Assembly (NCBI RefSeq): GCF_002813425.1
Contig: NZ_PHUL01000001.1
Span: 558,001 to 622,000 of the forward strand
Length of the DNA stretch: 64,000 bases
Source of the DNA: Cellulophaga sp. RHA19
Lineage (GTDB): Bacteria > Bacteroidota > Bacteroidia > Flavobacteriales > Flavobacteriaceae
Direction: 5' to 3'
Position numbers and translations under genes: made by a program. Position 1 is the first letter of the stretch. Each line of letters opens with the position of its first letter. The notes under the pieces were generated by a model that did no database searches, was not told the origin of the DNA, and was given only the letters and a program-made list of their open reading frames with translations. This document shows positions 37,112-45,223 of the stretch, piece by piece.

Positions 37112-37888
37112 CTATGCTCCTGGAAAATTTGCTTTTCTTTTTTCTAAAAATGCAGTAGTACCCTCTTTAAAATCTTCGGTCCCAAAGCAAGCACCAAAAG
37201 CCTCTATTTCTACATCATAACCATCTTTTACATAGCCAGCGTTAACCGCTTTTATTGCTGCAGAAATTGCAACAGAAGAGTTATTCGTTATTTTACCTAT
37301 TAGCTTGCTGCAAAGCGGCATTAATTCTTCTTGTGTAACAACATAATTTACCAAGCCGTAGTTTAATGCTTTATCTGCAGAAATCATTCCTGCTGTCATT
37401 ATAAGCTCCATAGCTCTTCCTTTGCCTACTAATTGAGGCAAACGTTGTGTACCACCATACCCTGGAATTACACCTAAAGAAACTTCTGGTAAACCCATTT
37501 TTGCATTATCACTAGCTACTCTAAAATGGCAAGCCATAGACAATTCTAAACCGCCACCTAAAGCAAAACCATTAATGGCTGCAATAACTGGTGTGCTTAA
37601 ATTTTCAATTAAATTAAAAAGCTCATCTTGACCTTTACGAGCCAATTTTGCTCCTTCTTCTTCAGAAAAATCTGCAAACTCAGATATGTCTGCGCCAGCA
37701 ACAAAAGCTTTCTCTCCACTACCCGTTAAAACAATTGCCTTAACACTTTTATCTGCTTCTAAATCTGTAAAAGCGGTGTGCAACTCTAAAATAGTAGCTT
37801 TATTTAAAGCATTTAATTTTTTAGGCCTGTTAATAGTTACAATTGCTGTACTCTCTTGCTGTTCAATTAAAATAGTATCAAACTTCAT
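37112..37888 (-). CDS. Enoyl-CoA hydratase/isomerase family protein (crotonase)
   Basis: This 258-residue crotonase probably hydrates enoyl-CoA in fatty-acid breakdown. The oxyanion-hole segments AGADISEF (about 64-71) and NGFALGGGLE (106-115) are present. Both catalytic glutamates fit: E115 in GGGLELSMA and E135 in LPEVSLG, followed by PGYGGTQRL. The length is typical of the mitochondrial-type hydratase. No other beta-oxidation gene is adjacent; the sensor kinase lies 12 bases upstream on the same strand. The exact acyl substrate cannot be assigned. Confidence 0.92.
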   Translation of the reverse strand: MKFDTILIEQQESTAIVTINRPKKLNALNKATILELHTAFTDLEADKSVKAIVLTGSGEKAFVAGADISEFADFSEEEGAKLARKGQDELFNLIENLSTPVIAAINGFALGGGLELSMACHFRVASDNAKMGLPEVSLGVIPGYGGTQRLPQLVGKGRAMELIMTAGMISADKALNYGLVNYVVTQEELMPLCSKLIGKITNNSSVAISAAIKAVNAGYVKDGYDVEIEAFGACFGTEDFKEGTTAFLEKRKANFPGA

Positions 37889-37900
37889 ATTTTTTTCTTT

Positions 37901-39373
37901 TTATTTATTTTCTTTTGGAAAACGAACAATAAACACCGTTCCTTTATCTGGCTGAGATGTAAGTGTTATATCTCCTTTATAAGTTTCTACAATATTTTTT
38001 ACCATTCCTAAACCTAATCCCATACCACTTGTTTTGGTAGTAAACTTTGGCTCAAAAACTTTATCTTTAAATTCATCTGCTATACCAACACCGTTGTCTG
38101 CCACAGATATTTTCACAAAATCATCTTCTGAAGCCACCGTAACTAAAACCCTTGGGTTGTCTACCTCTGGCACAGCTTGCATAGCATTTTTTACTAAATT
38201 AGTAACCACGCGCACTAATTGTGTACGGTCTAATTTTGCTACAATATGCTCTTCTTCTGCTATAAAGTGAATATAACTTTCATTAAAAATATCTACAGCT
38301 AATTTAACAATTTTAACTACGTTTAATGTCTCATTTTGCTGTGCAGGCATTTGTGCAAAATTAGAAAAAGCAGAAGCTATACTGCTCATAGTATCTATTT
38401 GCTGAATTAAGGTTTTAGAATAATCTGCTAGTTTTTCTTTAATATCTGGATCTTCAGGATTAAACTTACGCTCAAAACTTTGTACACTTAAGCGCATTGG
38501 TGTAAGCGGATTTTTAATCTCGTGTGCCACTTGCTTAGCCATTTCTCGCCAAGCCTGTTCTCTTTCACTCTTTGCAAGTTTTACAGCACTTTGTTCTAAT
38601 TCATCAATCATCCTATTATAGGCATCTACCAAACGGCCTATTTCTTCACTAGGATTATCTATTAATATTTTAGGGTTTCTAATGCTTAAATCTGTTTTAC
38701 TTAATTTGTCAGAAATTGTCTGTAAAGATCTAGTAATGTATTTTGAGGTAAAATAAGCCAAAATAATAGCTATTATTAGCATAAAAACATACACCAAACC
38801 TAATCGTAACAAAAACTCTGGAAGTTCTTTATCCTCAAAAGAAGTATCTTCTACATACTCTAATTTTAAAATACCAATATCTCTAAATTTTAAATCTTTT
38901 ATAAACGTGTACGAAGACCTAAAAACCTTTTCTTCATTAGATATTTTTTCAATGTGATTAACTTCTTCTACATAACGTTGATTTTCGCTAGTTTTAAGCT
39001 TTTGAAGAACTAAAGCATCTAAACAATCTGTAACAGATGTTTTATTAAGTAATGGGTGTGAGTCAATAATTAAGCTACCTTCTAAATCATAAATGCTAAA
39101 ATTTACATTCTGAATTTCTGCAATTTCAAAAATTTCATCTTTAAAAATTAAATGCAATTTTTCTGTAATTCGCTCAAAAGAAGTTTTCCTAATGGTAAGG
39201 TTTACGCTTTCTTTTATCTGCGCTTCTTTACGGTCTAAACGGTCTCTGTTATACTCTTTAGACTGTTCTCTATATTGATAAATAGTAACACCTGCTATTA
39301 GTATTGATGCCATAAGCACCAAAAACATCATAGTAATAAAGATACGCGACCTAAGTGATAGTTTTTTAAACAA
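37901..39373 (-). CDS. Membrane sensor histidine kinase (NtrY-like)
   Basis: This is a transmembrane kinase of about 490 residues. A first helix (about 12-32) and a second (about 190-208) enclose a periplasmic sensor region. Then come HAMP, the dimerisation domain with the phospho-acceptor His in AHEIKNPLTPMRLS (about residue 284), and an ATPase domain with VTNLVKNAMQAV, DNGVGI and GMGLGLGMVKN. No ATG precedes residue 15, so the start must be non-ATG. I chose the TTG at 39373 (LFKKLSLRSRIF); a TTG at 39403 is also possible. No response regulator is beside it, so its partner and signal are unknown. Confidence 0.92.
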   Translation of the reverse strand: MFKKLSLRSRIFITMMFLVLMASILIAGVTIYQYREQSKEYNRDRLDRKEAQIKESVNLTIRKTSFERITEKLHLIFKDEIFEIAEIQNVNFSIYDLEGSLIIDSHPLLNKTSVTDCLDALVLQKLKTSENQRYVEEVNHIEKISNEEKVFRSSYTFIKDLKFRDIGILKLEYVEDTSFEDKELPEFLLRLGLVYVFMLIIAIILAYFTSKYITRSLQTISDKLSKTDLSIRNPKILIDNPSEEIGRLVDAYNRMIDELEQSAVKLAKSEREQAWREMAKQVAHEIKNPLTPMRLSVQSFERKFNPEDPDIKEKLADYSKTLIQQIDTMSSIASAFSNFAQMPAQQNETLNVVKIVKLAVDIFNESYIHFIAEEEHIVAKLDRTQLVRVVTNLVKNAMQAVPEVDNPRVLVTVASEDDFVKISVADNGVGIADEFKDKVFEPKFTTKTSGMGLGLGMVKNIVETYKGDITLTSQPDKGTVFIVRFPKENK

Positions 39374-39453
39374 GAATATAATATTTACCCTCAAATATAG
39401 CAATTATTAAGCCAAAATAGGCCGCTTAAAAAACTTCTTAAATACAGGTGTAC

Positions 39454-39819
39454 TTAGCTAGAATATTGATTTTTATACCACACTTTTTGCCACTCTCTTT
39501 TTAAAATTAAAAAAGCTACCTGATCTGCTACTTCTACCGCATCTGTAACTTGTATTTTTTTAAGAGTTTGCTCAGGTATGTCTATAATGTAAAGCAGATT
39601 TAAATATTCTGTAAAACGCTCTAAAAGTAGTTGGTAAATTTTTTCTCGTAATGCAGCAGTTAATTCTTGCGGAGAAATTGTATTGTTTTCTTGTAACAAG
39701 CTAAAGTCTATATTAGCTAAACTAAAGTCTTTTTGCAGTTGAGCAACCAAGTTATTATATAAGTTTTGGTTACTTACAGTAGTTAAAAGAGTGTCGGTAT
39801 CTGGATAATTAAATGTCAT
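39454..39819 (-). CDS. Conserved-looking small cytoplasmic protein, unknown function
   Basis: This 121-residue protein has no signal peptide or membrane helix. Most of it is predicted helical, with an amphipathic central part (ALREKIYQLLLERFTEYLNLL) and a tryptophan near the end (REWQKVWYKN). I recognise no family. It lies after a terminator-like hairpin downstream of galE and 80 bases before the kinase start, on the same strand. The coding frame is long for its position and fits the neighbours' base composition, which supports a real gene. Confidence 0.6.
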   Translation of the reverse strand: MTFNYPDTDTLLTTVSNQNLYNNLVAQLQKDFSLANIDFSLLQENNTISPQELTAALREKIYQLLLERFTEYLNLLYIIDIPEQTLKKIQVTDAVEVADQVAFLILKREWQKVWYKNQYSS

Positions 39820-39842
39820 CTCTTTTATGTACGCACAAAAAG

Positions 39843-39872
39843 AAAGTATGGTTTATTTCTAAACCATACTTT
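39843..39872 (-). terminator. Terminator downstream of galE
   Basis: A 13-bp perfect stem (AAAGTATGGTTTA / TAAACCATACTTT) with a 4-base loop lies 13 bases past the galE stop. On the minus strand it is followed by CTTTTTG. It probably separates galE from the genes further downstream. Confidence 0.75.
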
Positions 39873-39885
39873 ACTATTTTTAACA

Positions 39886-40902
39886 CTATTTTCTAATTTT
39901 TTGCTCCCAGTCCCAGGCAGATTTCATAGCTTCATCCAAAGTAGATTCTGCTTTCCAACCTAAAACGGTATTTGCTTTTGTGGTATCTGCATAGGCAGTA
40001 GTAATATCTCCTGGTCTACGGTCTACAATTTTGTAATTTAATTTTTTACCAGACACACGCTCAAAACTCTGTATTGCCTCTAACACAGAACTTCCTGTTC
40101 CTGTACCAACATTAAAAACCTCATAATTACTATCATTATTACCAGCAATTAAACGTTCTAATGCTACTACGTGTGCTTTTGCTAAATCTACAACATGAAT
40201 ATAATCTCTAATACAAGTACCATCTGCAGTAGGGTAATCTCCTCCAAAAACAGACAATTGCTCTCTAATACCAGCTCCTGTTTGTGTAATAAAAGGAACC
40301 AAATTTTGCGGTACACCAATAGGTAATTCGCCTATTTCTGTGCTAGGATGTGCACCCATAGGATTAAAATAACGCAATGCTATTGCATTTAAAGCAGGTA
40401 CAACTTTACACGTATCTCTTATTATTTCTTCGCCCATTTGCTTGGTATTACCATAAGGAGACTCCGCCTCTTTAACTGGCGCACTTTCTGTAATTGGCAT
40501 TTTATCTGCCTGGCCGTATACTGTACAAGAAGAACTAAAAATAAAATTAGCTTTCTGCATACCAGACAACTCTTGCAATAAGTACACTAATGTTCCTATA
40601 TTGTTTTCATAATACAGTAATGGTTTTTCTACACTTTCACCTACAGCTTTAGATGCTGCAAAATGTATAACACCAGCAATATTAGAATGACGTTTAAAAA
40701 AATCTTGAACCTTAGGTTTTTCTTTTAAATCGAACTTTTCAAAAGTTGGTTTTGTACCCGTTATAGCAACAATACCATCTAGCACTTTTTCTGAAGAATT
40801 AGATAAATCATCAATAATAACGACTTCAAAACCCTTGTTTTGTAATTCTACCACAGTGTGCGAACCAATAAAGCCTAATCCGCCAGTTACTAATATTTTC
40901 AT
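39886..40902 (-). CDS. galE: UDP-glucose 4-epimerase
   Basis: This extended short-chain dehydrogenase interconverts UDP-glucose and UDP-galactose with bound NAD. The NAD-binding GGLGFIGSH starts at residue 7, SSSCTVYG near 124 holds the catalytic Ser/Thr, and Y-x3-K follows in YGNTKQMGEE near 150. The GalE tail GDRRPGDITTAYAD-type segment (DRRPGDITTAYAD) is present. At 338 residues it has the standard length. It follows the aminotransferase by 17 bases and probably supplies sugars for surface polysaccharide or LPS. UDP-GlcNAc/GalNAc activity is also possible. Confidence 0.94.
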   Translation of the reverse strand: MKILVTGGLGFIGSHTVVELQNKGFEVVIIDDLSNSSEKVLDGIVAITGTKPTFEKFDLKEKPKVQDFFKRHSNIAGVIHFAASKAVGESVEKPLLYYENNIGTLVYLLQELSGMQKANFIFSSSCTVYGQADKMPITESAPVKEAESPYGNTKQMGEEIIRDTCKVVPALNAIALRYFNPMGAHPSTEIGELPIGVPQNLVPFITQTGAGIREQLSVFGGDYPTADGTCIRDYIHVVDLAKAHVVALERLIAGNNDSNYEVFNVGTGTGSSVLEAIQSFERVSGKKLNYKIVDRRPGDITTAYADTTKANTVLGWKAESTLDEAMKSAWDWEQKIRK

Positions 40903-40919
40903 CTATTTCTATATTTTGG

Positions 40920-42074
40920 TTAGTTATTTAAAAACTCTAAAACCGCATCTGTGATGTATGTAATTTGCTCATCATCTAACTCGGTATGCATTGGTAAAGA
41001 AATCACTTCTTTTACAAGTTGGTTTGTAACAGGAAAATCTGCTTCATTATACCTACTATCTTTATATGCTTTTTGCAAGTGTAGTGGAATTGGGTAATAC
41101 ACACCACAAGGAATATCTTTAGACTGCAAATGTTTTACAAGAGCATCTCTGTCATTGTTTTTTATTTGCAATGTATATTGATGAAATACGTGACAATCAC
41201 AAACACAAGTGTCAGAAGAACAACATACTGCCATTTTAGGCGTAACAATATCTTTATGGTTTGCTAAAGCCATAGAGTACTTTAATGCTGCAGCTCTACG
41301 TTTTTGGTTGTATGTATCTAAATTGGGTAGTTTGGCTCTTAAAACTGCCGCTTGTATAGAGTCTAACCTAGAGTTTACACCAACAACATCATGGTGGTAA
41401 CGCTCGTACATTCCGTGATTTACAACACCTCTTAATGTATGGGCTAACTCATCATCATTTGTAAAAATAGCACCACCATCTCCGTAAGCGCCTAAGTTTT
41501 TAGAAGGAAAAAAAGAGGTTGCAGAAACGTGTCCCATTGTACCAGCTTTTTTCTTTACACAATCTTTACCAATATAACTTGCGCCAATAGCTTGTGCATT
41601 ATCTTCAATTACATATAAATTGTGTTTTTCTGCAATTTCTAAAATAGCATCCATATTTGCACATTGTCCAAATAAATGTACAGGTACAATTGCCTTAGTT
41701 TTTGGCGTAATTGCTTTTTCTATGGCAACGGGGTCTATGTTAAACGTATCTGGTTCAACATCTACCAAAACAGGCGTTAATTGCAATAATGCAATAACCT
41801 CAACTGTAGCCGCAAAAGTAAAATCTGCAGTAATAACCTCATCACCTGGTTGTAAACCAAGACCCATCATTGCAATTTGTAAAGCATCTGTACCATTTGC
41901 ACAAGGTATCATATGTTTAACACCCAAATAGCCCTCCATTTCTTTTTGTAATGCGTGTACTTCCGGACCATTAATAAATGCTGATGTCTCTAATATCTGA
42001 GCTATAGAAGTGTTTACTTGCTCTTTTATATCTTGGTATTGACCTTTAAGGTCTACCATCTGAATTTTTTTCAT
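40920..42074 (-). CDS. DegT/DnrJ/EryC1/StrS-family sugar aminotransferase with a cysteine cluster
   Basis: This PLP-dependent enzyme of 384 residues aminates a nucleotide-linked keto sugar. It has the family signatures: PCANGTDALQIA near 57, EDNAQAIGASY near 155, the PLP lysine in FFPSKNLGAYGDGGA near 190, and VNSRLDSIQAAVL near 230. An unusual segment with five cysteines (284, 285, 290, 292, 294) comes just before the conserved HVFHQYT. It is 17 bases upstream of galE and divergent from the Kdo transferase, pointing to envelope sugar synthesis. The exact sugar is unknown. Confidence 0.93.
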   Translation of the reverse strand: MKKIQMVDLKGQYQDIKEQVNTSIAQILETSAFINGPEVHALQKEMEGYLGVKHMIPCANGTDALQIAMMGLGLQPGDEVITADFTFAATVEVIALLQLTPVLVDVEPDTFNIDPVAIEKAITPKTKAIVPVHLFGQCANMDAILEIAEKHNLYVIEDNAQAIGASYIGKDCVKKKAGTMGHVSATSFFPSKNLGAYGDGGAIFTNDDELAHTLRGVVNHGMYERYHHDVVGVNSRLDSIQAAVLRAKLPNLDTYNQKRRAAALKYSMALANHKDIVTPKMAVCCSSDTCVCDCHVFHQYTLQIKNNDRDALVKHLQSKDIPCGVYYPIPLHLQKAYKDSRYNEADFPVTNQLVKEVISLPMHTELDDEQITYITDAVLEFLNN

Positions 42075-42166
42075 TACCTTAATTTGAAAGGTAAATTTAC
42101 AAAAATACCAATGGGCAACAATGAAATTAATGAAAGAAACGTATTTTTACGACAAATAAACATTAG

Positions 42167-43408
42167 GTGCATCTTTTATATAACATTGTAGTACATATTG
42201 CCTCATTTTTAGTTAAAGTTATAGCCAATTTTAATCCAAAAATTAAACTCTTTGTTCAGGGACGTAAAGACATTTACAAGAGATTAGAAAAAAGTATACA
42301 CAAAACAGATAATGTAATTTGGATACATACTGCCTCTTTAGGAGAATACGAGCAAGGCCTACCTATTATTGAAAAAACAAAAGAAGAATATCCTACTTAT
42401 AAAATTGTAGTTACCTTTTTTTCTCCCTCTGGTTATGAGGTTAAAAAAAATGATGACATTGCAGATGCTATTGTTTACTTACCATTAGACACGCTAAAAA
42501 ATGCAAAGAAATTTATAGCAGCTGTAAACCCTAAACTTGCCATTTTTGTGAAATATGAGATTTGGCCAAACCACCTTAAAGTTTTAAAAGAAAAACAAAC
42601 ACCTACACTTTTAGTTTCTGCTTACTTTAAAAAAGAGCAATCGTTTTTTAAATGGTATGGCGGGTTTATGCGTAAAAGCCTAACTGCTTTTACACACTTT
42701 TTTGTGCAAGACAACCACTCCAAAGAGTTACTAAAAAATATAAATTACAACAACTGTACAATTGTTGGCGACACTAGATTTGACCGTGTTTCTAAAATAT
42801 TAGAACAAGACAATACATTGGATTTTATGAGCAGTTTTGCACAAAACAAAACCTGTGTAGTAGCTGGTAGTACTTGGCCAAATGGGCAGTTATTTTTATC
42901 AACCTATATAAATAATACAACTGTAGAAAACGTAAAGTTTGTAATTGCCCCACACAATATTATTGACTCTCAAATACAAGAATTAAAAAAAAGTATACAA
43001 AAAAAAGTAGTTTTATTTTCTGAAATTAATGGCAGAGACATTTCTTCTTTTGAGGTTTTAATAATTGATACCATTGGCATTTTAACTAAAGTATATAGTT
43101 ATGCAAACATTGCTTACGTAGGTGGTGGTTTTACAAAAGGTGGTTTACACAATACTTTAGAACCTGCTGTTTTTGGAGTTCCTATTATCATTGGCCCTAT
43201 TTACAAGGGATTTAAAGAAGCTGAAGATTTAGTCCAACTAAAAGGAATTTTACCTACTGCAAACCAAAATGAATTTACGGATACTTTAAACCAGCTAATT
43301 TTAAAAAAGGAATATTACAACACAACAGCAGTAATTAATAAAAATTATGTTGCTAAAAATATTGGCGCTACAGAAAAAATAGCATCATACATAGCCACAC
43401 TACTCTAA
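42167..43408 (+). CDS. waaA: 3-deoxy-D-manno-octulosonic-acid (Kdo) transferase
   Basis: This GT30 enzyme attaches Kdo from CMP-Kdo to lipid A precursor at the inner membrane. The N-terminal membrane-associated segment (MHLLYNIVVHIASFL) precedes the domain with WIHTASLGEYEQGLPII near 43, VSAYFKKEQSFF near 147, AGSTWPNGQ near 228, and the CMP-Kdo region YVGGGFTKGGLHNTLEPA near 310. No ATG lies at the N-terminus; the GTG at 42167 gives the expected family start. The length of 413 residues is typical. It is divergent from the sugar aminotransferase. Confidence 0.94.
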   Translation: MHLLYNIVVHIASFLVKVIANFNPKIKLFVQGRKDIYKRLEKSIHKTDNVIWIHTASLGEYEQGLPIIEKTKEEYPTYKIVVTFFSPSGYEVKKNDDIADAIVYLPLDTLKNAKKFIAAVNPKLAIFVKYEIWPNHLKVLKEKQTPTLLVSAYFKKEQSFFKWYGGFMRKSLTAFTHFFVQDNHSKELLKNINYNNCTIVGDTRFDRVSKILEQDNTLDFMSSFAQNKTCVVAGSTWPNGQLFLSTYINNTTVENVKFVIAPHNIIDSQIQELKKSIQKKVVLFSEINGRDISSFEVLIIDTIGILTKVYSYANIAYVGGGFTKGGLHNTLEPAVFGVPIIIGPIYKGFKEAEDLVQLKGILPTANQNEFTDTLNQLILKKEYYNTTAVINKNYVAKNIGATEKIASYIATLL

Positions 43409-43486
43409 AATACAACTTACTGATTTACAGTTGCTAAAATTGTTAAAGTCGATTTTAATTTGTAAATTACTAGAAACTATTGAGAT

Positions 43487-43612
43487 ATGAAAGAATTAAC
43501 TGTTGGCACAAAAGTCTTAAACAGTTTCCTAGGCGCAATGGTTGTTGTACTTATTGCAATATTAATTGCCGTTGTAGGATGCTTAATTTTGGCTGCCGTA
43601 GGTGTCTTATAA
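43487..43612 (+). CDS. Small single-helix membrane protein (41 residues)
   Basis: An ATG-started frame of 41 codons encodes MKELTVGTKVLN, a Ser-Phe-Leu-Gly step, then a long hydrophobic run (MVVVLIAILIAVVGCLIL) and a short end. It lies between the Kdo transferase and a strong terminator, on the same strand, in otherwise unexplained sequence. This fits a real small membrane protein. I recognise no family; chance is possible at this length. Confidence 0.45.
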   Translation: MKELTVGTKVLNSFLGAMVVVLIAILIAVVGCLILAAVGVL

Positions 43613-43683
43613 AAAAGACATAAAAGCACTTTCCCCACGTCTTGTTTTTGAATTTAGCTTTAAAACGCTATAAATTATAATAA

Positions 43684-43714
43684 AAAAAGCCCTTCAGTTT
43701 AGAAGGGCTTTTTC
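43684..43714. terminator. Bidirectional terminator between the waaA side and the efflux operon
   Basis: A 12-bp perfect stem (AAAAAGCCCTTC / GAAGGGCTTTTT) with a 6-base loop and flanking A/T runs lies between convergent transcription units. Confidence 0.9.
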
Positions 43715-43777
43715 GTTGAAAAAGTAGAGAACTAAAAAACTTTAACAACTAACTTAAAAAACATAACAATTAAAAAA

Positions 43778-45223
43778 CTAATTCCATCCGCCACCTAAAG
43801 CGTGGTATATATTTACGTGCGCTAGCATTTGTGCTTTTTTGGTTTCTACTAGTTCTATTTTTGCCTCTAAAGCATCACGCTGTGTTAGTAATACCTCCAT
43901 ATAATCTGCTCTTGCAGACCTAAATAATTTATTAGAAATTTCTATAGACTCTGTTAACGCATTTACTTCTTGCTGCTTTACCTCAAAACTTTTTTTAAGG
44001 TTTTTTATGTTAGACAATTGGTTTGTGGTTTCTATGTAACCGTTTAAAATGGCCTTTTCATACTCGTACACCGCTTTTATTTGTTTTTTGTTTGCATTTT
44101 TATAAGCAGCCTTAATAGCATTACGGTTTATTAGCGGTGCAATAACATCACCAACAACATTATAAAGTACAGACTCTGGCGTTTTTGTTAAAAACTTAGG
44201 CTTAAAAGCCTCAAAACCTACTCCTGCTTTTATACCAATTGAAGGATAAAAATTAGCCTTGGCTACTTTTATGTTCAACTTATTAGCCGCTAACTCATAT
44301 TCCGCACGCTTAATATCTGGTCTGTTTTGTAGCAACTGACTTGGTATACCTGCGTGTACAGGATTAGTAAAAATTTCTACAAAATTTGTTGTGGTTCTTT
44401 TAATATGCTTAGGATAAGACCCCATTAGAAAACAAATTTTATTTTCTACCTCTGTAATCTGTTGCTGTATTTGATATCTAGAACTTTGGTTTTTTAATAC
44501 CTCAGCTTCAAAACGTTTAACACCCAATTCTGTTGCTCTAGCAGCTTGTTTTTGCAGCTTAACAATTTCTAACACATTATTTTGAATAGCTATATTCTGG
44601 TCTATTATTTTAAGCTGATTGTCTAAAGCTAAAAGCTCATAGTATGAAGAAGCAATTTCAGAAACCAAATTAGTTACCATAAAATTTTTACCCTCTTCTG
44701 AAGCTAAATACTCTAACACAGCAGCTTTTTTAGAGTTTCTAAGCTTTTTCCAAACGTCTAATTCCCAAGATGCAACAGCTGCTACTTGATAATTGGGTAA
44801 TGGCTCTGGGAATTCTTCTCCCTCTCTAATATCTGTAGTAGCGTCATTAGCACCTTGACTAGTGTAACGCCCCACTTTTTCTACCTCTGCTCCTGCCTGT
44901 ATGTTTACAAATGGTAAATACTCACCTTTTCTAACCATAATTTCATTTTTAGACACCTGCACTTCTTGCAACATAATATTTAGCTCTTGGTTGTTTACCA
45001 AAGCGGTATCTATAATTGCTTTTAAATTGGGATCAGAAAAATACTGATCCCATTTCATAACAGCAGAATTTACAGTGTCTGTAGTTGCGTTATTATATAC
45101 AGTTGGCACTGTAATATTTTCATTTTTTATTTCTCTTGTTGGAACGCAAGAGTATACTACTAAAAATGAAACCAACACAAACACATGTACAAACCTTATT
45201 TTTAATAATTTGATGTTACTCAT
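43778..45223 (-). CDS. Efflux outer-membrane lipoprotein, OprM/NodT (TolC) family
   Basis: This 481-residue outer-membrane factor has a lipobox near residue 26 (FLVVYSC). Its body has two TolC-type repeats of long helices with the NodT pattern (ASYYELLALDNQL, GIPSQLLQNRPDI, KVAKANFYPSIGIKAG). It should form the exit duct of the RND pump. Its start overlaps the stop of the pump gene by 8 bases, so it is the third gene of the operon. Confidence 0.95.
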   Translation of the reverse strand: MSNIKLLKIRFVHVFVLVSFLVVYSCVPTREIKNENITVPTVYNNATTDTVNSAVMKWDQYFSDPNLKAIIDTALVNNQELNIMLQEVQVSKNEIMVRKGEYLPFVNIQAGAEVEKVGRYTSQGANDATTDIREGEEFPEPLPNYQVAAVASWELDVWKKLRNSKKAAVLEYLASEEGKNFMVTNLVSEIASSYYELLALDNQLKIIDQNIAIQNNVLEIVKLQKQAARATELGVKRFEAEVLKNQSSRYQIQQQITEVENKICFLMGSYPKHIKRTTTNFVEIFTNPVHAGIPSQLLQNRPDIKRAEYELAANKLNIKVAKANFYPSIGIKAGVGFEAFKPKFLTKTPESVLYNVVGDVIAPLINRNAIKAAYKNANKKQIKAVYEYEKAILNGYIETTNQLSNIKNLKKSFEVKQQEVNALTESIEISNKLFRSARADYMEVLLTQRDALEAKIELVETKKAQMLAHVNIYHALGGGWN

